DNA of 20,143 nucleotides from an uncultured Faecalibacterium sp. (GCA_934561485.1 CAKTGS010000034.1:1-20143), one strand, 5' to 3'. Positions 1 to 10,743 are shown, counted from the first letter of the stretch. Notes: generated by a model not told the origin, from the sequence alone. A program made the numbers and translations.

Positions 1-503
1 TGGTAAGTACCGGACTGACGTGCGTCTGCACCAACGTAGCAGCACTTGTCTGCGTAGGAATCCAGAACGCTCTTGTCAGGCTCACGGTTGATGAAAACGA
101 TGGGGGTGCCGGAGGGAGAAACGGTGTCCACGATGGTCTGTGCGGAAGTGGTCTGCACGGGGTTGATGACCAGCACGTCCACACCCTGCTGCAGGAAGGT
201 GTTGATCTGCTCGGTCTGGGTGTTCTGGTCGTTCTTGCCGTCCATGATGGTCACGGAGTAGCCCATGTCCTTCAGGTACTCTTCCAGGTCGGTGCGGTAC
301 AGGGTCATGAAGTTATCAGCGAACTGATAAATGCACACGCCGATGTTGGCAGAACCGCTGGCAGCTGCAGTGCTGGAAGCAGCAGCGGAAGAAGCGGTGG
401 AAGCAGCAGTGGAGCTGGAAGAGCCGCCGCAGGCGGTCATAGCAGCGGTTGCACCCACAACAGCAGATGCCTTCAGGAAGTCGCGACGAGAAATCATTTT
501 CAT
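1..503 (-). CDS. Sugar ABC transporter substrate-binding lipoprotein (MglB/RbsB-like), C-terminus beyond the window
   Basis: Only the first 167 codons are present; the frame is open to the window edge. The protein starts MKMISRRDFLK, has a hydrophobic stretch (ASAVVGATAAM) and a lipobox (MTAC, Cys25), then a Ser/Ala/Thr-rich linker to about residue 48. The mature part (GVCIYQFADNFM, then DVLVVNPVQT and PIVFINREP) is typical of type I periplasmic sugar-binding proteins of the galactose/ribose class. It should be a membrane-anchored receptor feeding a sugar ABC permease encoded further left, outside the window. The start at 503 was chosen because AAGGAG lies 9 nt upstream; an in-frame ATG at 497 is poorer. 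Oddity: the SRRDFLK signal matches the twin-arginine consensus. The exact sugar cannot be read from the fragment. Confidence 0.88.
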   Translation of the reverse strand, partial: MKMISRRDFLKASAVVGATAAMTACGGSSSSTAASTASSAAASSTAAASGSANIGVCIYQFADNFMTLYRTDLEEYLKDMGYSVTIMDGKNDQNTQTEQINTFLQQGVDVLVINPVQTTSAQTIVDTVSPSGTPIVFINREPDKSVLDSYADKCCYVGADARQSGTY

Positions 504-579
504 AATAGTGTTCTCCTTCATTCGTATCACAGCAAACTCGCAGACGCACTTATCGTGCATATCTGCAATTCCTGCTTGT

Positions 580-608
580 ATTATAACCGTCCGTTCAAGG
601 GTCCGCAA
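580..608 (-). promoter_or_regulatory. Promoter of the sugar-binding protein gene
   Basis: On the minus strand TTGCGG (608-603) and TATAAT (585-580) are separated by exactly 17 nt. The predicted start of transcription is near 573, giving a leader of about 70 nt before the ATG at 503. Confidence 0.7.
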
Positions 609-882
609 GAGAACAAGTTCACAAGAATCTTTGTCTTGTTTTGTGCTGTTTCAACAAAAGCTTTTTTCATCTTCCAATTTCTTTTCGATAAGCGATACAA
701 TTTTTCATAATCGTGCAACTTCCCTCCAAATCTGTTGAAACTGTGATGATTTTCTTACAAAAAGATTTCAATTTGTTGCATTCGGTCCCGGACAGGATTT
801 GCCCGGTTTCGGTTTGTTTCGCCCGATTCTGAAAAATGTTTTCAGAAAAACCGCACATTCCCGGGTTTTCTGAAAAAAAATC
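609..882. other. Intergenic region without a supported gene; contains a 21-nt inverted repeat
   Basis: No convincing gene is seen. The stretch is AT-rich next to the GC-rich genes. It holds an inverted repeat at 827-847 (arms TTCTGAAAA and TTTTCAGAA around ATG), upstream of the sugar-binding protein promoter on that gene's strand. A 13-codon minus-strand frame (708-667) has a GGAGGG 13 nt ahead of its ATG, but nothing else supports it. Confidence 0.5.
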
Positions 883-915
883 AAAAAGCCGGCCCGCAGC
901 CGGGGCCGGCTTTTT
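883..915. terminator. Bidirectional intrinsic terminator after mgtE
   Basis: A 13-bp stem (883-895 with 903-915) of AAAAAGCCGGCCC and its complement surrounds a 7-nt loop. Read on the minus strand it lies 14 nt past the mgtE stop and is followed by a T-rich tract (complement of 873-887). The plus strand also ends in T6. Confidence 0.88.
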
Positions 916-928
916 TGCCGCTGCATCC

Positions 929-2290
929 TTACAGATGCAGGATGATCTTTGCAACGTTGAAGTAAATGAGCAGGGTGGTGGCATCCACGATGGTGGTGAT
1001 CAGGGGCGAAGCCATTACGGCAGGGTCCACATGCAGCTTTTCCGCTGCCACGGGCAGAAGGCCGCCGATGAGCTGGCTGAGCAGGATGGTGCAGATCAGG
1101 GTCAGGCATACCACCAGCGCCACCGGAGCAGTCACCTTGTCAAACAGCAGCAGCTTTGCAAAGTTGCACACTGCCAGTGTGCCGCCGCACAGCAGAGCCA
1201 CCCGGCACTCCCGCCAGAGGATGCGGGGCAGATCGTGGGGCTGGATGTCGCCCACCGCCATGCCGCGGATGATGGTGGAAGTGCTCTGGCTGCCCGCGTT
1301 GCCGCCCGCATCGGTCAGCATGGGAATGTAGGCGGTCAGCACGGTCACCGCCGCCAGAGCGTCCTCATACCCCCGGATGACCATGCTGGAGAAGGTGGCG
1401 CTGATCATCAGGAACAGTAGCCAGGGCGCACGGCTCTTGTACAGGTCCCACATGCTCTGCTTGAAGTAGGGCTTGTCGGAGGGGCCGATGGCGTTCATCT
1501 TGGCAATATCCTCGCTGGCCTCGTCCTGCAGGATGCTGATGGCATCGTCAATGGTCACAATGCCCACCAGGCGGCTCTCAGCGTCCACCACCGGAATGGC
1601 CAGGAAGCCGTATTTTTCAAACAGGTTGGAAACATCCTCCTGGTCGGTGGTGGTGCTCACGCTCACCACATTAGTGTCCATCAGGTCCCGGATGGGTTCT
1701 GCCGTGTCCTTGGCCAGCACCAGTGCCCGCAGGGACACCACACCCACCAGCTTGCGGCTTCCGTCCGTCACATAGCAGTTATTGATGGTCTCCTTGTCAA
1801 AGCCGTTTTTGCGGATGGCTTCCATAGCCTGCGCCACGGTCATATCCGGGCGCAGCTCCATCAGCTCGGTGGTCATCACGCCGCCGGCGGAGTCCTCCGG
1901 GTACTTGAGCAGTTCGTTGATCATGCGGCGGGTGGCGGGGTCTGCCTGGGCCAGAATGCGCTTGACCACATTGGCGGGCATCTCTTCCACCAGGTCGGTG
2001 GCATCGTCCACAAACAGGTCGTTCACCACGGCCTTCAGTTCGGTATCGGTCAGGCCATCGATCAGCGCCTGCTGGGTGCCGGAGGTCAGCTCGGTGAACA
2101 CCTCGGCAGCCAGGTCCTTGGGACACAGGCGGAACAGCACCGGAAGCTTTTCGGCGGGCAGGTCCTCGAACACGGCGGCCAGGTCCGGAGCCGGCAGGGT
2201 TTCCATCACGTCCCGCAGGCTCTGATATTTTTTGGCATCATCCAGGTTTGCCAGCATGGTTTTGAGGGTGTGGATCGAAATTTCAGACAT
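929..2290 (-). CDS. mgtE: Magnesium transporter MgtE
   Basis: This 453-residue protein matches the usual length of MgtE, a dimeric, Mg2+-gated channel of the inner membrane. Residues about 1-125 form the helical N domain (TELTSGTQQALIDGLTD, DDATDLVEEMP). About 130-255 form a tandem CBS domain (TINNCYVTDGSRKLVGVV and FLAIPVVDAESRLVGIVT). From about 275 there is the membrane domain, with the pore signature DAGGNAGSQSTS. The start MSEISIHTLK at 2290 was chosen because GGAGG lies 10 nt upstream; an earlier in-frame ATG (MKCCCRPEK) would put that site inside the gene. It appears monocistronic, with its own promoter and terminator. A terminator-like hairpin abuts the start codon, so leader-based control is plausible. 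CorA-type transport is excluded by the domain order. Confidence 0.95.
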   Translation of the reverse strand: MSEISIHTLKTMLANLDDAKKYQSLRDVMETLPAPDLAAVFEDLPAEKLPVLFRLCPKDLAAEVFTELTSGTQQALIDGLTDTELKAVVNDLFVDDATDLVEEMPANVVKRILAQADPATRRMINELLKYPEDSAGGVMTTELMELRPDMTVAQAMEAIRKNGFDKETINNCYVTDGSRKLVGVVSLRALVLAKDTAEPIRDLMDTNVVSVSTTTDQEDVSNLFEKYGFLAIPVVDAESRLVGIVTIDDAISILQDEASEDIAKMNAIGPSDKPYFKQSMWDLYKSRAPWLLFLMISATFSSMVIRGYEDALAAVTVLTAYIPMLTDAGGNAGSQSTSTIIRGMAVGDIQPHDLPRILWRECRVALLCGGTLAVCNFAKLLLFDKVTAPVALVVCLTLICTILLSQLIGGLLPVAAEKLHVDPAVMASPLITTIVDATTLLIYFNVAKIILHL

Positions 2291-2296
2291 AAAAAA

Positions 2297-2322
2297 GCTG
2301 CCTCCTTTTTCAGGGCGGCAGC
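2297..2322 (-). promoter_or_regulatory. Terminator-like hairpin overlapping the mgtE ribosome binding site
   Basis: In the mgtE message GCTGCC (2322-2317) pairs with GGCAGC (2302-2297), which is followed by T6 and directly by the ATG. The second arm takes in the last two bases of the Shine-Dalgarno GGAGG (2305-2301), and the rest of that site lies in the loop. The structure could end transcription just before the start codon or hide the ribosome site. Confidence 0.5.
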
Positions 2323-2361
2323 AGCATTTCACACAGGGACCGGGGCATTTGCAGGTAAGCC

Positions 2362-2398
2362 GGAACAGACCGTGTGCAGGTCACACACAGTTTGTTCC
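2362..2398 (-). promoter_or_regulatory. Stem-loop in the mgtE leader
   Basis: GGAACA (2362-2367) pairs with TGTTCC (2393-2398), and inside it CCGTGTG (2370-2376) pairs with CACACAG (2384-2390) with one wobble. It lies within the roughly 240-nt leader between the mgtE promoter and start codon. No T-tract follows, so it is not itself a terminator. Confidence 0.5.
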
Positions 2399-2537
2399 AC
2401 GCCGGGCCGGAAAGGCGGCTGCCGTATTGGAATGAATGGACAATCGGGGCGAAAGGCCGGTACTACTGCCAGCAGGTTCCATGACAACCACCTCGTTTCT
2501 TTGTTGTAAAAAAGTGTTTTTTCTTTTTCCGCCCATT

Positions 2538-2566
2538 ACTTTACCACCGCTCTGCAGCCCCGTCAA
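2538..2566 (-). promoter_or_regulatory. Probable mgtE promoter
   Basis: On the minus strand TTGACG (2566-2561) and TAAAGT (2543-2538) are spaced by 17 nt. Transcription would begin near 2531 and leave a leader of about 240 nt, much longer than translation alone needs. Confidence 0.55.
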
Positions 2567-2604
2567 CCCCGCTTTTCAAATTTTTCCGTTTCTTTACAAA
2601 AAGC

Positions 2605-2646
2605 AAAAGCGCCCGATGATCTTTTTCGTACCATCAGGCGCTTTTT
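2605..2646. terminator. Intrinsic terminator between mgtE and the M16C peptidase gene
   Basis: AAAAGCGCC plus GATG (2605-2618) pairs with CATC plus GGCGCTTTT (2632-2645), with an A/C mismatch between the two blocks. T-rich tracts lie on both strands. It is the likely end of the peptidase transcript on the minus strand, about 290 nt past that gene's stop. Confidence 0.7.
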
Positions 2647-2933
2647 GTATTTTATTGCGTCCAGAAAACTCCTGCCAATATAGTTTTCTTAGGCCGGTGG
2701 GCCGGGAGTTTCTCTGAGGACCGTCCGCTGGGGTGGGACCCTGTTGCCCGCAGGGCAATAGGGCGGGCGATGGAATGGCCTGCAACAATAGCGACTGCGG
2801 CCAGTGGCCGAAGCAAGGAGCTGTTGTTGGGACAGCGGCCAGCAAGATGCGAGCGACTGCGAAGCAGATGCTGGGTGCCGCAACCCGTATTTCGTGTCCG
2901 AAGAAAAACTACCGGCACGCAGGCCCCGCCCCT
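2647..2933. other. Gene-less GC-rich stretch with paired 47-nt stem-loops
   Basis: No gene is supported. A TTGCCC/GGGCAA hairpin lies at 2744-2758. Two successive stem-loops of 47 nt each follow. In 2783-2829, CAACAATAGC pairs with GCTGTTGTTG and encloses CGGCCA-G-TGGCCG. In 2835-2881, GCGGC-CAGCA pairs with TGCTG-GGT-GCCGC. The words AGCGACTGCG and GCGGCCAG each occur twice. It may be the 3' untranslated region of the peptidase gene or an interspersed repeat. Confidence 0.45.
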
Positions 2934-5690
2934 TTACAGCGTTTCCACCCGGTCAAACAGATCCCCGGCTGCTTCCACGGCGTCCCGGCTGCCAAAGGTC
3001 ACCCGCACGCCGCCTGCCAGAGCAGCGGTCAGGGCAGCTGCCTGCTCTTTCAGCAGGGCAGCATCCACTGCACACAGGGCCTTGCGGTCGGCAGTGCGCA
3101 TTTCGTCCGTAATGCCGCAGAAATACCGGCGGTCCAGCTCCCGGGCTTCCGCACGGGGCTTGCGGGGGGTGTCCAGCTTGGCCACCGCGCCCACAATAAA
3201 ATCGTTCAGGTCTTTTTCCGTGTACTCCCGGGCTGCCAGCTCTGCCGGGCCTTTGGCAAAGGTCTCATAGCTTTCGGCCAGGTGCGGGTCGCGGTAGGTG
3301 TACAGGTACTCCACCCCGTCCGAGGAGAGCATTCCGGTGCCGTAAGCGCCGCCCACCTCGCGGATGTTGTGCCACAGGTATTCGTAGCTCATCACCCGGG
3401 CCAGCACTTTGCGGTCACTGCAGCGTTCCATGGGCCATGCCTGCACGGCGTAGTTCACCCCGCCGTCAATGACAAAGGCTTCGTTCACCGGCGGCGTCAG
3501 CGGCTCCACATAGGGTTTTGCGGCGGCGCGGCCCTGTGCGGCAAAGCGGCTGCCCGGCAGCAGGGTGCGCAGGGTCTCCAGTGCCTGCTCGCTGCCGTGC
3601 AGGCTCACGGTGAGCTGGGCGTGGTCCAGCACCTGCGCACGCAGAGCTTCCAGCTTTGCACCCAGTCCGGCCCAGTCGGCCTTGGCCAGCAGGTCACACA
3701 GGAAGTGGTAGTAGCTCACGCCGCTGCAGCGCTCGCTCACCGCACCTTCTACATAATAATGCGCACCGGCGCGGGTGGCCGCATAGGCGTTGCCCTGCTG
3801 GATGAACTGCTGCTCCATATTCAGCTTCTGCTGGCTCAGCACCCGGGCAAAGGCAGCTTCCGCCGCCGGGCCGGTCAGCCGGGTGTCGTACAGCCACTCG
3901 CTGCCCAGCTCCACGGCCTTTTCCAGGCTGCGTTCCAGCAGGCTCAGGCTCATCGTCAGCTTGGCGTGGCAGGGGGCACCCGCCTGCCGTCCGGTCCAGA
4001 AGTCCAGCATCACCCGGCTGTCGCCCAGCCAGGTGCTGCGCAGGGTGTTCAGCTGCTGGGCGGTGTGAGCAGGGGTGTCCAGCTCGTCCAGCACATCGGT
4101 GAGCAGATCCAGATACTGCATCTCCTCCGGGGCCGTATTTCCCAGGTCATAGTAGAAATTCAGGTACAGGCTGCCCGCTGAGGGGTGGTGCAGCACAGCG
4201 GCACCGGCCAGCTCTTCCGCCTGTCCGGGAGCGCTGGGGGCACCCGCGCCCAGGTCGGCCACGGTCAGTGGGTGTTCCAGCACCAGCTTTTCGTCCGTGC
4301 GCACCGGGGCGGCCGCTTCGTCCTGGGCCTTCGGCAGGGCAGGCACCTGCAGCACCTGCACCGGGGCCGGGGCAAACAGGCTGCGCAGCAGCTCATTGAA
4401 CCAGCCGCCCGCCATCTTCTCCCGCAGGGCGGCAAACAGCTTGTCCGTGTGCAGCAGCAGGGCGGGGTCGCCGGTGTGCAGCCAGCCCGTGGAAGCGTTG
4501 ATGGCAGCCAGCACGCCGTCCGGCAGGCTGCCGGGGCGTTCCAGCGAGGCAAACTCCGCCGCGTTCAGCGAAGCCAGCAGCAGCTCCTGGGGAATGCCCT
4601 CGGCCAGTACGGCGTCCACCGCCTTGCGCACCGCCGGGGCAAATCTGCGGGCAGTCTCTTCGGTGGCACCCCGCAGCACCAGTTCCAGCGTGGGCTGCAG
4701 GGTGCTGTCGTCAAAGCCGATGTCGATGTCCGCGCCCAGATCCTCGGCCAGCAGAGCCGCCTTCAGGGGCGAATTGTTGGTGCCCAGCAAAGCGTCCAGC
4801 AGGATCTCCACGCCCAGCTGCCGCTCCCGGTCCGCAAAGGCACCGGTATACCAGGCCAGGGCGCACTGCACCTGGTCCGGCTCCGGCTTTTCGGTGTAAT
4901 AAGGCAGCTCCACGCAGGTGCCGGGCTGCTCGTCCTGCAGGGCTAGGCGGGGGCGGGTGGTGCTTCTGGGCATTCTGGACAGGTAATCCCGGTCCAGCTG
5001 TTCCAGCTTTTCAGCCATGTCCATTTTGCCATACAGGGTGATGCAGCAGTTGTCCGCGCTGTAGTGGCGGCGGTACACCCGCTGATATTTTTCATAGGTC
5101 AGCGCCGGAATGCTGGCCGGGTCGCCGCCGGACACAAAGCCGTAGGCCGTGTCCGGGAACATGGCCCGTTCCAGCGCGTTCTGCAGCTGGGCGTCCGGGG
5201 TGGCAAGGGCCCCCTGCATCTCGTTGTACACCACGCCGCTCACGGTGCCGTCTGCATCCCGGTGCCAGCCCTCCTGCTCAAACACAGATTTGTCCACCAT
5301 GGCCAGCGGGCAGAACACCGCGTTCAGGTACACGTCCATCAGGTTTTTGAAATCCGTCTCGTTGGGGGTGGCAAAGGGGTACACCGTCTTGTCCGGGAAG
5401 GTCATGGCGTTGAGAAAGGATGCCATGCTGCTCTTGAGCAGCTGCAGGAACGGCGAGGTGACCGGATACTTTTTGCTGCCCGCCAGCACCGAGTGCTCCA
5501 GAATGTGGAACACGCCGGTATCATCGGACGGGAAGGTGCCGAACCCGATGCCAAAGGCCTTGTTGCTGTCCTCGTTTTCCACCAGCAGCACGGTGGCCCC
5601 GCTCACATCGTGGGTGAGCACGGTCAAGGTGCCGTGCTGTTCGGGGCAGGCTTCGCTGCGCACAAGGGTATAACCGGTTACTTGCTTCAT
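2934..5690 (-). CDS. M16C family zinc metallopeptidase (insulinase/presequence-protease-like)
   Basis: The 918-residue protein has the inverted zinc motif HILEH (His62, Glu65, His66) near its N-terminus, followed by SPFLQLLKSSMASFLNAMTFPDKTVYPFAT, which is typical of the PreP/Cym1/HypA subgroup. The third zinc ligand is probably the Glu in VVYNEMQGA (about residue 150). The length fits a single chain carrying all four M16 half-domains. There is no signal peptide, so it should act in the cytoplasm on peptides; its substrates are unknown. The start at 5690 follows AAAGGAG by about 8 nt. It has its own promoter and does not seem to share an operon with its neighbours. Exact orthology to any named bacterial peptidase was not settled. 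Confidence 0.9.
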   Translation of the reverse strand: MKQVTGYTLVRSEACPEQHGTLTVLTHDVSGATVLLVENEDSNKAFGIGFGTFPSDDTGVFHILEHSVLAGSKKYPVTSPFLQLLKSSMASFLNAMTFPDKTVYPFATPNETDFKNLMDVYLNAVFCPLAMVDKSVFEQEGWHRDADGTVSGVVYNEMQGALATPDAQLQNALERAMFPDTAYGFVSGGDPASIPALTYEKYQRVYRRHYSADNCCITLYGKMDMAEKLEQLDRDYLSRMPRSTTRPRLALQDEQPGTCVELPYYTEKPEPDQVQCALAWYTGAFADRERQLGVEILLDALLGTNNSPLKAALLAEDLGADIDIGFDDSTLQPTLELVLRGATEETARRFAPAVRKAVDAVLAEGIPQELLLASLNAAEFASLERPGSLPDGVLAAINASTGWLHTGDPALLLHTDKLFAALREKMAGGWFNELLRSLFAPAPVQVLQVPALPKAQDEAAAPVRTDEKLVLEHPLTVADLGAGAPSAPGQAEELAGAAVLHHPSAGSLYLNFYYDLGNTAPEEMQYLDLLTDVLDELDTPAHTAQQLNTLRSTWLGDSRVMLDFWTGRQAGAPCHAKLTMSLSLLERSLEKAVELGSEWLYDTRLTGPAAEAAFARVLSQQKLNMEQQFIQQGNAYAATRAGAHYYVEGAVSERCSGVSYYHFLCDLLAKADWAGLGAKLEALRAQVLDHAQLTVSLHGSEQALETLRTLLPGSRFAAQGRAAAKPYVEPLTPPVNEAFVIDGGVNYAVQAWPMERCSDRKVLARVMSYEYLWHNIREVGGAYGTGMLSSDGVEYLYTYRDPHLAESYETFAKGPAELAAREYTEKDLNDFIVGAVAKLDTPRKPRAEARELDRRYFCGITDEMRTADRKALCAVDAALLKEQAAALTAALAGGVRVTFGSRDAVEAAGDLFDRVETL

Positions 5691-5727
5691 TGCATTTTCT
5701 CCTTTTTTCGGTTTTCGCTTTGGCTAT

Positions 5728-5756
5728 ATTGTATCATCCGCCGCTGCAAAACACAA
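5728..5756 (-). promoter_or_regulatory. Promoter of the M16C peptidase gene
   Basis: On the minus strand TTGTGT (5756-5751), a 17-nt spacer and TACAAT (5733-5728) precede the start codon at 5690 by about 38 nt. Confidence 0.65.
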
Positions 5757-5801
5757 TGTCCGGTTTGTGAACAATAACCCCATCCCCCTGCAAACAGCAG
5801 C

Positions 5802-5827
5802 GCCCGTATGCCGGGCAGCATACGGGC
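5802..5827 (-). terminator. Perfect 10-bp hairpin after the small secreted protein gene; weak terminator candidate
   Basis: GCCCGTATGC and GCATACGGGC pair around a 6-nt loop, 34 nt past the stop codon of the gene ending at 5862. The following minus-strand bases (GCTGCTGTTTGC) hold only a short T run, so termination would be weak. Confidence 0.45.
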
Positions 5828-5861
5828 ACTGGGTCCTTGGTTTGGTTCAGGCCGCTGTGGT

Positions 5862-6404
5862 TCAGCCGTTCTGCGCTGCCATGCGGAGCAGGCCTGCGCC
5901 GTCCTCCATGTTTACACGCACCACCACAGACTGACTGTGCTCTTCCTGTTCCAGTTTGGTCTCGGTGCCATCGGCGTTCACCTGGTACAGGTCATAGCCG
6001 CCCACCACATCCTTGGGCAGCCACACGCTGGCCGTGCTGCCGGTCAGGGCACCGCTGCTGCCCAGGCAGGCCACGGTCAGCACCTGCTCGCCGTTGTCCA
6101 GCGCACCAGCAAACACCTTGACACCAGAGAAATTCGCGTTCACGCGGGTCACCTCCGCCAGGGTGCGCACGCCGTTCACCTCGCCGCCCTCGGCGCAGAT
6201 GGTGTACAGCTTGGCATTGCCCTCGGCATCGGTAAAGCGGACTGCGAGCTGCGCATTGGACGAGCCGCCGCACTTGCTGGTCTGATGGGCCGTGACGGCT
6301 GCAGCGGTAGTTTCCGGTGCGGCAGCAAGGCTGGAAACGGCACCCCCGGCCATGACACAGGTAGACAGGGTGACCATTGCGAACAGTTTCATTGCGTTTT
6401 TCAT
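5862..6404 (-). CDS. Small secreted protein of unknown function
   Basis: The 180-residue protein was not recognised. It begins MKNAMKLFAMVTLSTCVMAGG with a clear signal peptide and a likely cleavage after an Ala-rich stretch (SSLAAA, about residue 28), so it is probably exported. The mature part contains KCGGSSNAQLAVRFTDAEG, TICAEGGEVNGVRTL and TVACLGSSGALTGSTASVWLP. It looks beta-rich, with three well-spaced cysteines and no catalytic motif that I can name. The start at 6404 has AAAGGA 9 nt upstream. It stands alone between the peptidase gene and the divergent beta-galactosidase gene, with no sign of a shared operon. Confidence 0.7.
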   Translation of the reverse strand: MKNAMKLFAMVTLSTCVMAGGAVSSLAAAPETTAAAVTAHQTSKCGGSSNAQLAVRFTDAEGNAKLYTICAEGGEVNGVRTLAEVTRVNANFSGVKVFAGALDNGEQVLTVACLGSSGALTGSTASVWLPKDVVGGYDLYQVNADGTETKLEQEEHSQSVVVRVNMEDGAGLLRMAAQNG

Positions 6405-9810
<3,406 letters not shown>

Positions 9811-9872
9811 TGTCTGTGAAGGCGGCCGTTTCTTCCATATTTGAACGCTTCCGCTGCCCCTTTTTCCGTTTC

Positions 9873-10083
9873 CCGGCCCAATCTCGCACGGAAATCAATT
9901 TTTACAGCTTGACCCAAAGCGAAAGCCTTCACCCCTTGGGGGGAAGGTGGCGCGTAGCGCCGGATGAGGGGTATTTAGGGCAAAATGCTGCTGTCCTGCG
10001 CCCTCATCAGTCACCTGCGGTGACAGCTTCCCCCGACCGGGGGAAGCCTTCATTCGGAAAATTGATTTCCGGCCCAATCTCGC
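9873..10083. repeat. MITE-like palindromic element with terminal inverted repeats and flanking direct repeats
   Basis: Perfect 14-nt inverted repeats CGGAAATCAATTTT (9889-9902) and its complement (10058-10071) bound the element. A 15-nt direct repeat CCGGCCCAATCTCGC lies at both edges (9873-9887 and 10069-10083), with its CCG overlapping the right terminal repeat. Inside is a nested palindrome: CCTTCACCCC/GGGGGGAAGG, GGCGC/GCGCC, GATGAGGG facing CCCTCATC, GTCAC/GTGAC and CTTCCCCC/GGGGGAAG. It encodes no protein. It sits between the beta-galactosidase stop and the mobB promoter, so its hairpins could also end transcription. Confidence 0.75.
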
Positions 10084-10091
10084 GGTTTCTC

Positions 10092-10120
10092 TTGACATTT
10101 TGCCGCAGAACCAGTAATGT
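10092..10120 (+). promoter_or_regulatory. Promoter of the mobB-like gene
   Basis: A perfect TTGACA (10092-10097) and TAATGT (10115-10120) are spaced by 17 nt. The promoter begins 9 nt after the right-hand direct repeat of the palindromic element, so the element lies immediately upstream of it. Confidence 0.7.
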
Positions 10121-10207
10121 TGGTACTAATAAAAAACATCTGCATTGTCTGCCGCCTGCTGTGCATGGGCCTTCCGGCAGCAGGCGAGGGAGTGGAGGGA
10201 CTTTCTT

Positions 10208-10726
10208 TTGTACAGTGAACAAAAACAGGCCATGTTCCAGACGCTGGAACTCAAGCACCCGGCTGTGCTGGCCGTCAGCGGTGCACCCGGCAGCGGCAAA
10301 ACCGCTCTGCTGGAAAAGCTGCTGCCCATTCTGACCCAAAAAGGGCTGAAGGTGGGTGTCATCCAGCACACCGACCGCGCGGATGCCCTGGCGCTGCCCG
10401 GCACCGACTGCAGCCGCCTGCAGCAGGCGGGGGCCGCCGGCACGGCCGTTTACAACGGCCAGCACTACCTGCTGACCGAAACCTTCCGCCTGACCGAGCA
10501 GGACCTGCTGGCCCTGTTCGAGCGCCACAGCTACGACCTGGTGCTGCTGGAAGGCTATGCATCCAGCGGCTGGCCCAAGATCGAGGTGGTGCGCCAGGCT
10601 GTGTCCGGTGTGGCCGTCTCTTTCCAGCCGCTGGCCGTGGTGGGCGACATTCCCGGGGCCGACTTTGGCCCGGACGATGCCCAGGCTCTGGCCGACTGGA
10701 TCTGCGCCCAGATGCCGACCCTGTGA
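10208..10726 (+). CDS. mobB: MobB-like P-loop GTPase (molybdopterin-guanine dinucleotide biosynthesis)
   Basis: The 172-residue protein has a Walker A loop GAPGSGKT (residues 25-32), the segment KVGVIQHTDRAD, and the MobB signature LVLLEGYASSGWPKIEVVR near residue 115. MobB binds GTP and assists MobA in attaching GMP to molybdopterin. The start was placed at TTG 10208 because GGAGGG ends 8 nt before it. The ATG at 10232 has no ribosome site, and an earlier in-frame ATG (10145) lies upstream of that site. The length then matches the family. No other cofactor gene is nearby, so the gene is an orphan here with its own promoter and terminator; a related adaptor role of this GTPase family cannot be excluded. 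Confidence 0.82.
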   Translation: MYSEQKQAMFQTLELKHPAVLAVSGAPGSGKTALLEKLLPILTQKGLKVGVIQHTDRADALALPGTDCSRLQQAGAAGTAVYNGQHYLLTETFRLTEQDLLALFERHSYDLVLLEGYASSGWPKIEVVRQAVSGVAVSFQPLAVVGDIPGADFGPDDAQALADWICAQMPTL

Positions 10727-10743
10727 TCCTTCAAAATGGCCAG

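Noticed and set aside
667..708. 13-codon minus-strand frame (MKNCIAYRKEIGR) with GGAGGG upstream
   Set aside because: The spacing to the ribosome site is long (13 nt), the peptide is very short, and nothing links it to the downstream transporter gene.
2300..2340. Resemblance to the M-box (ykoK) core, GCTGCCGCCC followed by GAAA-like bases in the mgtE leader
   Set aside because: The match lies directly before the ATG, and the other conserved M-box blocks are missing in the required order; the 3' part would have to fall inside the coding sequence.
2733..4181. 482-codon plus-strand open frame
   Set aside because: It is antisense to the M16C peptidase gene, has a low-complexity His/Gln/Gly-rich product and no ribosome binding site.
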